Source: Candidatus Abyssobacteria bacterium SURF_5 (GTDB lineage Bacteria; Abyssobacteria; SURF-5). Taken from it: a stretch of DNA of 47,129 nt. The notes beneath the pieces were generated by a model. The model had not been told where the DNA came from. It searched no databases and worked only from the letters and a program-made list of their open reading frames with translations. Both the position numbers and the translations under genes were made by a program. Below are positions 1-7,966 of the stretch, one piece after another. How positions within the stretch are numbered: position 1 is the stretch's first letter; the number at the start of each line of letters is the position of its first letter. The DNA lies in NCBI GenBank assembly GCA_003598085.1, contig QZKU01000047.1, positions 1 through 47,129 of the forward strand. Reading direction: 5' to 3'.

Positions 1-46
1 AGAAATCCATTGACATCTCTATAATGACAAAATGCAGACTCAAAAA

Positions 47-95
47 TGGCGGGGTTTAAACCGACCATCAGTGGCGGGGTTTAAAGCGACCGGTG
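47..95. mobile_element. Terminal direct repeats of a probable IS21-family element
   Basis: Two 20-bp direct repeats lie at 47-66 (TGGCGGGGTTTAAACCGACC) and 72-91, with one mismatch and a 25-bp period. They are followed by TGACA at 93-97, and TGACA also occurs at 10-14. Closely spaced subterminal repeats with a TGGC-GGGTTT core are typical of the ends of IS21-family elements, where the IstA transposase binds. No istA or istB is visible, so this is either the end of an element lying left of the window or a leftover. The family assignment is from memory of such ends. Confidence 0.35.
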
Positions 96-125
96 ACAAA
101 GAAAGAGGAAAAAGAAAAGATATTA

Positions 126-155
126 ACCGCAGGATGAACGCTGATGGACGCAGAC
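126..155. repeat. Decamer tandem repeat, array 1
   Basis: The stretch runs in 10-nt units: CGCAGGATGAACGCTGATGG, then ACGCAGACG. The GAACGCWGATG-type decamer is a short dispersed repeat seen in spacers of many environmental genomes. It makes nearby small open frames untrustworthy. Confidence 0.45.
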
Positions 156-215
156 GTAGAGGCGCCTGTCGCTGACTTGCGCAGGCGGGAATCTGATCGA
201 GAAGAAAAACGAACC

Positions 216-245
216 GCGAATGGACGCGAATGCACGCGAATTATT
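216..245. repeat. Decamer tandem repeat, array 2
   Basis: Three units of a 10-nt repeat occur at 216-225 (GCGAATGGAC), 226-235 (GCGAATGCAC) and 236-245 (GCGAATTATT, decayed). Period and composition match the array at 126-155. The surrounding stretch 99-472 has no gene I can support: a 68-codon open frame at 144-350 runs through both arrays and has no ribosome binding site or recognisable protein features. Confidence 0.5.
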
Positions 246-472
246 ACATCCAGTCAAAAGATTGGAACATGTTCGCCGGCAATACGGCACCCCAATATGT
301 TCTCAATCTCAAAGGAGAAGATAAGAAACAGGAGTGGGATCAAGCTATAGCAAGAAACTTTTGAACGGGAGGGACAGAGAAAAGAATACTCGGAGACTAC
401 TGAATCAGGCGCGCCTTTCGCCAGTTTCCGTGAAAGAACGCCAAAGAATTTCCTTCTGGGATAATTTTTCTA

Positions 473-501
473 TTGACAAGGCCACAGGCGAGTGATAAAT
501 T
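473..501 (+). promoter_or_regulatory. Sigma-70 type promoter for the propeller-lipase gene
   Basis: A perfect -35 box TTGACA (473-478) is followed after 16-17 bp by an AT-rich -10 region (ATAAAT/TAAATT, 495-501). Transcription would start near 508, giving a leader of about 90 nt before the ATG at 600. The -10 is weak, so the exact start is uncertain. Confidence 0.45.
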
Positions 502-599
502 CTTATGCGCGGGATTCACGTCCGTTTTATCTCTTGAGCTATCCAGTTCAATTGAGCAACATCAAGAAAGTTCCGAAAAATTCTTGGAGGAAAAAGATT

Positions 600-3500
600 A
601 TGGCTTCACGCCTCTTGTTGCGTATGCTGTTCCTCCTCATAGTTTCGTCTGTTGCACTTAAATGTACTGTAGCAAGTGCTTTTTCAGAAACACCAGTAAA
701 CAAGTGGTATCAGATTGGCCCTTGGGGAGGTAGTATTCTCTGCCTTGCCATTGATCCAGTAAATATATATGCGGGAACATTTTATGGTGTTTACAAGAGT
801 ATGGATGGGGGGGAGAACTGGTATCCTGCTAACGCGGGCTTGGAGGATATTAGGGTCATAAGCCTTGCGATTAACCCTATGAGTCCAAAGACGATATACG
901 TTGCTAAGCCTGACGGATTATGGCAGTTGAATCAAGAAATTCTGCCCGAGACTTTTGCAGCGCCGATAGTCGAATGGGACAAGACATTTGGTGGAATTGA
1001 ACCAGATGAGGGACAAGATGTAAAGCAGACGTCGGACGGTGGCTACATTATTGCAGGATGGACTACGTCATTTGGAGCTGGCTCGTCCGACATATGGCTG
1101 ATAAAAACCGACGCCAGCGGAAATAGCATCTGGGAGAGGACCTTTGGCGGAGAATCATGGGATTACGCCCACAGTGTTCAACAAACTATTGACGGTGGGT
1201 ACATTATCGTTGGAGAGTCTTACTCATGGAGCCCAGGAAATTGCGACATATGGCTAATTAGAACCGATTCCTCCGGAAATATTATTTGGAGTAAATTTTT
1301 TGGGGGATTACGAGATGATTATGGCGAAGATGTACAACAAACCGCCGACGGCGGTTACATAGTTACAGGCAGCACTTGGTCTTTTGGATCAGGCGATAGC
1401 GATGTATGGTTGATAAGGACGGACTCCTCAGGAAATAAGCTTTGGGACCAGACGTTTGGAGGACTGGAAAATGATGATGGATATGGCGTGCAGGAGACTA
1501 GCGGTGGCGATTTCATAATTGTCGGGGATACTCAGTCTTTTGGATATCAGGATGTGTGGTTGATTAAAACCGACGCTTCCGGAAATGAACTTTGGAATAA
1601 TACTTTTGGGGGAACAATTGGTAGTGCGGCGGGTCGAAGTGTACAGCAATGCTCTGACGGTGGATATATAATATCTGGTTTTATGCTACCGTCCGGATCA
1701 GGTTACTGGGACGTTTGGTTAATAAAAACCGATGCTTATGGAAACAAGGTCTGGGATAAAAACTTCGGAGGCTCTGATCACGATCTTGGATTCAGTGTTC
1801 AGCAGACACCTGATGGCGGATATATAATTGGCGGATACTCTCTTTCTTTTGGAGCGGGCAGTTATGATGTCTGGCTCGTGAAGACTGATTCTTTCGGAGA
1901 AATGATTTGGAATAAGGCAATCGGGGGAGTAAGTTGGGATTACGGTATAAATGTTGAACAAACGCGCGACGGCGGCTTTATAGTAGTAGGATGTACTACT
2001 TCTTTTGGAGCAGGTGATTCTGATATATGGCTTATTAAATTAGCCCCACCTGTCTCTGTCGTCAGCAAATATTGGTCAACAGGGGATTATCAGTTACATT
2101 TAAAGCTGAAGATCTCTCGGACGGATATTGTCTCGGTGACACTGACCGGGCCGGCTTATCTTGATACGGCGACTGTTAATAAATTTGGGGACCCGTACAG
2201 CCAGGATGACCCGAAGCGGCTGTATAATGACGGATTGCACTGGGATGGCGAGGCGGATGATACCGAATGGGCGGTTTTGCTGAATCTGGATACCATTCCC
2301 GTTGTCGGCGACCAGATCACGTTCCACATTACCTACGCCGACCTTACCACCGAAACCCGCACAGAGTCAGTCGCCAGCGTTCTTACCGATGCGCCTGCTC
2401 TCGTCTCTCCTTCTGATGGGGCTGCTCTGGCGACGACTACCGCAACCTTCGAATGGATATGCTCTTCACAAACTGGATTGACTTATTCCTTGCGCATTAA
2501 CGATGGGAATCAGGCGACAATTTACTACACTTCCGGCTTGCCGGATGGAACCACGTCTCATACTGTGCCCGAAGGCTATCTGGTCGACGGGCAGGCCTAC
2601 CATTGGCTTGTCGAGGCCACCGATATCTATGGGAATCAGGCGCTCACAGCATGGCGATCATTTACCATAAGTGGGACGGGACTGAACTGTGAAATTGAAC
2701 TTCGAGAGCAGGGGACTTCAAATCTCGTAGAATCCATCGATATTGGAGACTTTTTTGATATCTACGTTGGAGATTCGACCGGCGAAATCGTAACTGTGCG
2801 CTTCCTGAGCGACGACTATCAAAATGATGCTGTCGATGATCCCGCTGGGTGGACCGAGAACAGTTGGGACCTGAGCACAAGCGATTGGAACCATGAGACA
2901 AAGATAAAATCGTGGTCCTTCAATACGCCAGGTGAGAAAGAAATCTGGGTGGAGGTGGAAGATGTATACGGGCAGTTCTCCAGGAATCGCGCTCCCATTT
3001 TCGCTTCGCCCGGAACGTACATGCCGCTCGACTGCATGATCGAACTTCGCGCGCAGGGGACGCATACTGCGGTAGAGACAGTCGAAATCCGAGAAATCTT
3101 CGACATATACGTTGGTGATTCATTCGGCCAGATAGCGCAGGCGCGGTTCCTGAGCGATGAACTTCAGAATGGTGTGGTGGATGATCCGGCAGGCTGGACA
3201 GAACCTTTCTCCTGGACGGAATCCTCCGGCGGATGGAATCATCTCGCAAAAAAGATGGCATGGTCGTTTGCGACGGAGGGCCCGAAAGAGATCTGGGTCG
3301 AGCTGACTGATATCTACGGAGAGACCGCAAGCTCCTGCAAACCGATCTATACGGGAAATTTTCCGGTGGTCATTATTCCGGGCACTATGGGCACGTATCT
3401 CTATAATGATGAAAACAATAATGGTTATCCGGATTTTAGCCCAGAGTGGAAAGATGATGAACTGATTTGGCTGGATGAACAGTTAATACTAAGCGTTGAA

Positions 3501-4952
3501 GACCTCTTTTTAAAAGCGCTTCAGCTGAGAGATGATGGAGGCGACTATAGGAATCCCTGTGGACCGGATGACCATTCCGGATGTTTTCGAATCGACACGT
3601 GCGGCATTTTCGATAATAACGACGACGAACGCCTGAACTTTTACGGCCCTCTCATGATTAAATTGACCGGCAATGGATATTCGGAGCAGACTAACCTTTT
3701 TACCCTGCCCTACGACTGGAGGAAACGAATCGAGGGAACAGCCGGCGCCGCTGAAAAGCTAAGGGATCTGGTTTCGACGGAATTGGGAGAAAATGCAAGA
3801 ATAGATATAGTAGCTCACAGCATGGGTGGGCTCGTCGCGAGGGAATTTGCGAGAAAGAATCCAGGGCAGGTGCGGAAACTGATCTTTCTGGGAACGCCAC
3901 AAAATGGCGCTCCAGCGGCTTATCGTACGTTTCTTGATGGAAGCCTTGCGCATGCGGGGATACTGGATTTGCTAACATGGAACGCAACTATCGAATCCCT
4001 TGTCTGTAATTGGCCAGGATCGCATGAATTGTTGCCGAACAAAAGATATCGGGTGAAGCGTTGGGATACCTGGCATAATACGTTTCTTTTCACCCTGAAT
4101 GAGCCAGTCGAGTTGGAAGTTATTTATGGGCCACATAATCCTGATGTCGAAGATCTTCCCGGTCGGCTGCATGTTCCAAACCCGTATCTGAACTCGCAGG
4201 CCATGCAGTTTCATGATTCTTTCAATTTTACAGAAGGCGGGAGCGAAAATTATCTCATCATGGGGAATTTTGACAAAGGAACAATAGGAGGATATGTCTA
4301 CGTTCCCTTGGCAAGTCCCTTTGTACTATCCGGCCCGGGTGATAAGACTGTCCCTCTCCAAAGCGCATTAGGGATGCCGGCCGGGTATTACAACGATACC
4401 TTTATAGAAGACGGGGTGGAGCATGGCGATTATGCCAAGAACGACGCGGTCAATAATACGATTCTGAGCCTCCTGCAGAGCGACGGAACGCGTCTGTCGG
4501 ATCGCGAGTTGGCGGATATCGGGATTCGAAGATACACGGGAGAGGAAAAGGAGACGTACATCAGGATATTCGTGACTGCGCCCGGAAATCTGAAAATTTC
4601 GAATTCTGTTGGAGAGGTCGCTATGAAGCTGGGCCGCGAAGAGATCGAGGAGATACCCGGCAGCTCATTTTACGCGTTTCCAGGAACTCAAACAGCTTAT
4701 TTGACGCAACCGGATGATTATCAGATAGAAATAACTTCCGATCAGGTCGGTGAATTCTCTCTATTCATTGAAGCCGTCCGCGAGGACGTACAGGTAGCGG
4801 CAGGCGCTTTCCATAATGTCTCGATTACTCCCGAATCCATATGTTCCCTGCACATGAACATGGACGGCTTCCTTTCCAATTTGAATATGGATGATGAGGC
4901 AGATGGTATTGACAAGGTAATCTCGCCGGGCGCCCTCCCCGATTTCTGGTGA
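600..4952 (+). CDS. Exported seven-bladed propeller / Fn3-like / LCAT-type lipase protein
   Basis: The frame is open from 492, but the ATG at 600 is the better start: GGAGG lies 9 nt upstream and a signal peptide follows at once (MASRLLLRMLFLL..., cut near ASA). The protein has about 1450 residues. A BNR-like strand (YKSMDGGENW) comes first. Seven copies of a roughly 52-residue repeat follow (about residues 125-480; core TFGG...DGGYIIxG...DxWLIKTD), a count that suggests a seven-bladed beta-propeller. Next are an Fn3-like stretch and two copies of a 115-residue domain (from about 695 and 810). The C-terminal alpha/beta-hydrolase has IPGTMGTYLYND, the LCAT-like PYDWR and the nucleophile elbow AHSMGG (Ser about 1074). 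GDKTVP and VEHGDY may supply the Asp and His. Inferred role: an extracellular or periplasmic lipase/acyltransferase with a large binding or adhesion region. Substrate is unknown. Confidence 0.85.
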   Translation: MASRLLLRMLFLLIVSSVALKCTVASAFSETPVNKWYQIGPWGGSILCLAIDPVNIYAGTFYGVYKSMDGGENWYPANAGLEDIRVISLAINPMSPKTIYVAKPDGLWQLNQEILPETFAAPIVEWDKTFGGIEPDEGQDVKQTSDGGYIIAGWTTSFGAGSSDIWLIKTDASGNSIWERTFGGESWDYAHSVQQTIDGGYIIVGESYSWSPGNCDIWLIRTDSSGNIIWSKFFGGLRDDYGEDVQQTADGGYIVTGSTWSFGSGDSDVWLIRTDSSGNKLWDQTFGGLENDDGYGVQETSGGDFIIVGDTQSFGYQDVWLIKTDASGNELWNNTFGGTIGSAAGRSVQQCSDGGYIISGFMLPSGSGYWDVWLIKTDAYGNKVWDKNFGGSDHDLGFSVQQTPDGGYIIGGYSLSFGAGSYDVWLVKTDSFGEMIWNKAIGGVSWDYGINVEQTRDGGFIVVGCTTSFGAGDSDIWLIKLAPPVSVVSKYWSTGDYQLHLKLKISRTDIVSVTLTGPAYLDTATVNKFGDPYSQDDPKRLYNDGLHWDGEADDTEWAVLLNLDTIPVVGDQITFHITYADLTTETRTESVASVLTDAPALVSPSDGAALATTTATFEWICSSQTGLTYSLRINDGNQATIYYTSGLPDGTTSHTVPEGYLVDGQAYHWLVEATDIYGNQALTAWRSFTISGTGLNCEIELREQGTSNLVESIDIGDFFDIYVGDSTGEIVTVRFLSDDYQNDAVDDPAGWTENSWDLSTSDWNHETKIKSWSFNTPGEKEIWVEVEDVYGQFSRNRAPIFASPGTYMPLDCMIELRAQGTHTAVETVEIREIFDIYVGDSFGQIAQARFLSDELQNGVVDDPAGWTEPFSWTESSGGWNHLAKKMAWSFATEGPKEIWVELTDIYGETASSCKPIYTGNFPVVIIPGTMGTYLYNDENNNGYPDFSPEWKDDELIWLDEQLILSVEDLFLKALQLRDDGGDYRNPCGPDDHSGCFRIDTCGIFDNNDDERLNFYGPLMIKLTGNGYSEQTNLFTLPYDWRKRIEGTAGAAEKLRDLVSTELGENARIDIVAHSMGGLVAREFARKNPGQVRKLIFLGTPQNGAPAAYRTFLDGSLAHAGILDLLTWNATIESLVCNWPGSHELLPNKRYRVKRWDTWHNTFLFTLNEPVELEVIYGPHNPDVEDLPGRLHVPNPYLNSQAMQFHDSFNFTEGGSENYLIMGNFDKGTIGGYVYVPLASPFVLSGPGDKTVPLQSALGMPAGYYNDTFIEDGVEHGDYAKNDAVNNTILSLLQSDGTRLSDRELADIGIRRYTGEEKETYIRIFVTAPGNLKISNSVGEVAMKLGREEIEEIPGSSFYAFPGTQTAYLTQPDDYQIEITSDQVGEFSLFIEAVREDVQVAAGAFHNVSITPESICSLHMNMDGFLSNLNMDDEADGIDKVISPGALPDFW
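972..2045 (+). repeat. Seven tandem propeller-blade repeats inside the lipase gene
   Basis: Seven consecutive units of about 150-160 nt encode blades that start with W-x-x-x-F/I-GG and end with DxWLIKTDxxGN. The blades differ at many positions, so this is an old protein repeat rather than a recent DNA duplication. Confidence 0.75.
2682..3357 (+). repeat. Tandem duplication of a 115-residue domain
   Basis: Two adjacent units (2682-3026 and 3027-3357) encode related domains. Both start L-[ND]-C-x-IELR-x-QGT, share DIYVGDS, RFLSD and VDDPAGWTE in the middle, and end with KEIWVE-[VL]-x-D-[VI]-YG. I do not recognise the domain. Its beta-rich, Asp-rich pattern suggests an Ig-like fold that may bind calcium. 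Confidence 0.7.
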
Positions 4953-4968
4953 GGATAATTTTCCGGGG

Positions 4969-4997
4969 TTGACGAAATAATTCCTTCCCGCTATGAT
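4969..4997 (+). promoter_or_regulatory. Strong sigma-70 type promoter just before the sulfatase gene
   Basis: TTGACG (4969-4974), a 17-bp spacer and TATGAT (4992-4997). The ATG of the sulfatase begins only 9 nt after the -10 box, so the predicted transcript would start within a few nt of the start codon. No usable Shine-Dalgarno sequence lies between, so the message may be leaderless or nearly so. Confidence 0.6.
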
Positions 4998-5005
4998 ACA
5001 GGCTC

Positions 5006-6448
5006 ATGAGACGGCGGGAATTCATACGAGCGGTTTCCAAAGCGGCGGCCGCATCGGCATTTCTTGGCGTTGGGCCGTGTCTTTCGTGCGGCGGCGGCAA
5101 TGAATCCGCTGCGGGCGATCGCCCGAACATCGTGCTCCTCGTCGCCGACAATCTCGGCTGGAAGGACCTTGGCTGTTACGACAATCCTGATGTAAAAACT
5201 CCGAATCTTGACCGGCTTGCCCGCGAAGGCATCCGGTTCACGAACGCCTTCATAACCGCCTCGAGCTGTTCCCCAAGCCGCGCAAGCATCATCACCGGCC
5301 AATATCCGCACACCAACGGCGTAAACGGCCTCACCCACATCCATCGGCGCATGATGCTTTCTCCCTTTGTGAACACGCTCCCAAAGGTTCTTTCAAGAGC
5401 GGGCTACAACACGGCAATCGAGGGCAAGTGGCACGTGGCGCCGTATCTGCCGACAAGCTGGTACGGATACCGCGAGCGCCTGAGTGGAATCCTGCCAAAG
5501 GATTTCCTCATCACGTCGCCGGAGAAGGCGACCGAATTCATCGAACGAAACAGAAACGGTTCCTTCTACCTCGAACTCAACTACATGGACACGCATCGCG
5601 ACAGCCGCGGCGAATTTTCGCCCGTGGAAAGTTTTGATTATGACCCCGACACGATCGCGATACCGGAATACTACGCCCTGCCCGACTGGCCGGAGATACG
5701 GGCGGAAGTGGCGCAATACTACAGCCGCCTCTCCCGGATGGACGCGATGATCGGCGCAGTCCTGACAAAACTCGAAGAGGTCGGGCTTGCGGAGAAGACG
5801 CTTGTTTGCTTTGTCAGCGACAACGGCGCTCAGTTTCCCGGAGGCATCATGAGCCTGTACGACCGCGGCATCGGTACGCCGCTGGTCATGCGCTGGCCGG
5901 GTAAGATTCCCGCCGGTTCGGTGGATGACAGTCTTGTCAGCACGATCGACCTTATGCCGACATTGCTCGAAGCCGCGGGCGCCGTCATCCCAAAGAATTC
6001 CCAGGGAAAATCCTTTCTTCCACTGGCCAAACAAGAAAGCGCCGAAGGCCCGATCGAAGCCGTTTTTGCGGAGATGACATATCACGTCGATTATCTTCCC
6101 ATGCGTGCAGTCCGCACGGGGAAGTGGAAATACATCCGCAACTATTCCGACGACGCCATCGGGCTCGACCAACTGGCTCACAAGCCATGGGCCCGCCGGC
6201 TGTGCGAGGAGCGGAATCCCGACTGGCTTGGGCCGCGCCCGCCTGAAGAGCTGTACGATTTGGAAGCGGACCCGAACGAGCAATGCAATTTGGCCGCAGA
6301 CCCAACGTATGCTGAAACTTTAGGGGCGATGCGGACTCTCCTCGACAGCCGCATGCGCGAAACGAACGACCCCTACTTCGGGCGCGAGTTCGAACGCAAC
6401 TATTCGGGACGTGAATCCGGGCGATCGAGGGAAGAGCCGTATTTTTAG
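5006..6448 (+). CDS. Tat-exported sulfatase, N-sulfoglucosamine sulfohydrolase-like
   Basis: 480 residues. The N-terminus carries a twin-arginine signal (RRREFIRAVSK, then an Ala-rich stretch), so the enzyme is probably folded before export. The formylglycine motif is Cys-type: C88-S-P-S-R followed by ASIITGQYPHTNG. The metal site at the start reads VADNLG rather than the usual ADDLG, so the second Asp is Asn49. The C-terminal part (MRAVRTGKWKYIRN, RPPEELYDLEADPNEQCNLA) resembles heparan N-sulfatase-type family members. It would hydrolyse sulfate esters or sulfamates on polysaccharides after a maturase converts Cys88 to formylglycine. No dedicated maturase is visible here; the radical SAM proteins in the window lack anSME features. 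It stands alone downstream of its own promoter. Confidence 0.9.
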   Translation: MRRREFIRAVSKAAAASAFLGVGPCLSCGGGNESAAGDRPNIVLLVADNLGWKDLGCYDNPDVKTPNLDRLAREGIRFTNAFITASSCSPSRASIITGQYPHTNGVNGLTHIHRRMMLSPFVNTLPKVLSRAGYNTAIEGKWHVAPYLPTSWYGYRERLSGILPKDFLITSPEKATEFIERNRNGSFYLELNYMDTHRDSRGEFSPVESFDYDPDTIAIPEYYALPDWPEIRAEVAQYYSRLSRMDAMIGAVLTKLEEVGLAEKTLVCFVSDNGAQFPGGIMSLYDRGIGTPLVMRWPGKIPAGSVDDSLVSTIDLMPTLLEAAGAVIPKNSQGKSFLPLAKQESAEGPIEAVFAEMTYHVDYLPMRAVRTGKWKYIRNYSDDAIGLDQLAHKPWARRLCEERNPDWLGPRPPEELYDLEADPNEQCNLAADPTYAETLGAMRTLLDSRMRETNDPYFGREFERNYSGRESGRSREEPYF

Positions 6449-6517
6449 GCGGGGACGAAAGAATCTTTTGGCCTTCGCCCTGTTATCTTCTTTAGAAATT
6501 GCCCATCCCCAGCGGTG

Positions 6518-6566
6518 AGACCGGCCGAATGAATTCGGCGCTACCAAAAGGGGTTTTGCAGCGCAA
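6518..6566. repeat. 49-bp dispersed repeat, copy 1
   Basis: This 49-bp sequence recurs at 7542-7590 with two mismatches. It contains the inverted repeat GCCGAAT-GA-ATTCGGC and a tail GGGGTTTTGCAGCGCAA. Both copies lie in spacers flanking the small exported protein gene. Confidence 0.8.
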
Positions 6567-6597
6567 CCAATATGTAGGGCCTGACCGTTTTTTCCCT

Positions 6598-7260
6598 TCA
6601 CGGAGCAATACTGAATTCTATCTGATGAAGTGAAGAATAGCCTGTTCCGTTCATGAGCTTGTGAAATTCCAGATCAAGTTCGCACCAGCTCCCGGGCTTA
6701 AGGAAGCCGTCTGGAACGACATAATATGTAGCGGTCGGCGGCAGATAACCGGAATCAAGATCAACTTCGGATTCTATCTCCAGATAAATGCCGTCGATGC
6801 CGGCGGGCGGACTGTTCCAGGTGACGATAAAAGACGGTGAAGGCATAACCTGTCCATTGGTGGGACTGGTTATTGTTGGAAGCGCCGGCATGAAGGAATA
6901 ATTTACCTCAAAAGGATGCCTGACTGTGAGGGCGCCTTGCGCGATCATCAGTTCATACAAACCATTCGGAATCAGATTCGTGAAAACGGACCATTCCTCA
7001 TCTCGTACCAATTCCATTTCATCAAAGCCGGCTAAGTTCTGAAGAATTGTAATTGGCTTCGGTAGGCTCGCATGTTTCAGCGCAATAGCTGTAATTCCCT
7101 CTCCTTCGACTTCAATGCAGATGTCGCCTTCATAGACAGCAGATGAGCCGGTTTTTTCCTTAAAAATTTCTACTATACTCTCAATTTCCTGCGAAAATGC
7201 CGGCGCCGCGAACGTAATCGCCGCCACAACCACCGCCACCATGATCAGTCTCTTGCCCAT
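6598..7260 (-). CDS. Small exported hypothetical protein
   Basis: 220 residues with a clear signal peptide (MGKRLIMVAVVVAAITFA..., cleaved near AFS-QE). AAAGGAGGAGGT sits directly before the ATG, one of the strongest ribosome binding sites in the window. The middle contains TSPTNGQVMPSPSFIVTWN, the start of an Fn3/Ig-like strand pattern common in bacterial surface proteins. No catalytic motif is visible. The gene is single, flanked by two copies of a 49-bp repeat. It is probably a periplasmic or secreted protein. Function is unknown. Confidence 0.75.
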   Translation of the reverse strand: MGKRLIMVAVVVAAITFAAPAFSQEIESIVEIFKEKTGSSAVYEGDICIEVEGEGITAIALKHASLPKPITILQNLAGFDEMELVRDEEWSVFTNLIPNGLYELMIAQGALTVRHPFEVNYSFMPALPTITSPTNGQVMPSPSFIVTWNSPPAGIDGIYLEIESEVDLDSGYLPPTATYYVVPDGFLKPGSWCELDLEFHKLMNGTGYSSLHQIEFSIAP

Positions 7261-7354
7261 ACCTCCTCCTTTGTCAATGCTAACCCAGTTGTACCGCAGC
7301 GAGAATCGCCGCCTGCATTGAAGCCGAACGGTAAACGGTTTCGATTAAACCTGT

Positions 7355-7368
7355 TTTCACATGTGAAA
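7355..7368. promoter_or_regulatory. 14-bp perfect palindrome, candidate operator
   Basis: TTTCACATGTGAAA is its own reverse complement. It lies about 95 bp upstream of the start of the small exported protein gene (minus strand), a plausible place for a dimeric regulator to bind. No regulator gene is adjacent. Confidence 0.3.
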
Positions 7369-7541
7369 GGAATCATATTTCCTATCGGTTAATTTGTCAA
7401 GCCGAAAAGAGCCAGGGGGACAGGGCTTACACACGTCTAATTTGGCGATTTGGGAGCTTGTGGTCGAATCTTGATTCTGCTGCAAAAGTCCATTCTTTGA
7501 TAAGTTCTGCCGTGGCAAATGCGAATTTGCTCGCACATTCA

Positions 7542-7590
7542 AGACCGGCCGAATGAATTCGGCCCTACCAACAGGGGTTTTGCAGCGCAA
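7542..7590. repeat. 49-bp dispersed repeat, copy 2
   Basis: Second copy of the element at 6518-6566, in the same orientation, with the same 7-bp hairpin arms. Just upstream at 7514-7529 is another small hairpin, GCAAAT-GCGA-ATTTGC, which may belong to the same composite element. Nothing else in 7261-7720 looks like a gene. Confidence 0.8.
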
Positions 7591-7723
7591 TCTACTCTCG
7601 AGTTTTGACACGATGTGTCATAGGACGTTGGTTGATCCTATACGATAGTCCATCAAGACTGTCCAGCAAGGCGCGCGAGATGCCAGGATTCACAGCATCA
7701 GCGGCTTGATGCCGCCACATGGA

Positions 7724-7903
7724 TTAGCCGGTTTGTCCGGGGTCTGCGAGCATGACGCAAACCGACAAAACCTCCATCGCCTGTTCGATCTCTTCAACTG
7801 TTGGAAAACTGGGCGCTATCCGGATGCTTGAGTTATTGGGTTGATAAAGTCTGGTCTTTTTATCATACTTATAAGGCGCCGGCGCCTGCAGATGGTTCGC
7901 CCG
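7724..7903 (-). pseudogene. 3' remnant of a class Ic aspartate aminotransferase-like gene
   Basis: Reading the minus strand up to the TAA at 7724-7726 gives about 58 open codons. They end in NSSIRIAPSFPTVEEIEQAM, then EVLSVCVMLADPGQTG. This IRIAPSFP...EEIEQAMEVL..CV.LA ending is characteristic of the C-terminus of type Ic aspartate aminotransferases (MocR-like class I fold). Upstream the frame is closed by a stop at 7904-7906, there is no start, and the kinase gene begins at 7967 on the other strand. The remaining ~380 residues and the PLP lysine are gone. Confidence 0.6.
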
Positions 7904-7966
7904 TTACAAGCCGTTGGCTCTGCAGATTGTCGAGTCCTCGCATACAGAAGCCTCGCAGGTAATATA

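Noticed and set aside
144-350. 68-codon open frame near the left edge
   Set aside because: It runs through two decamer repeat arrays and has no ribosome binding site.
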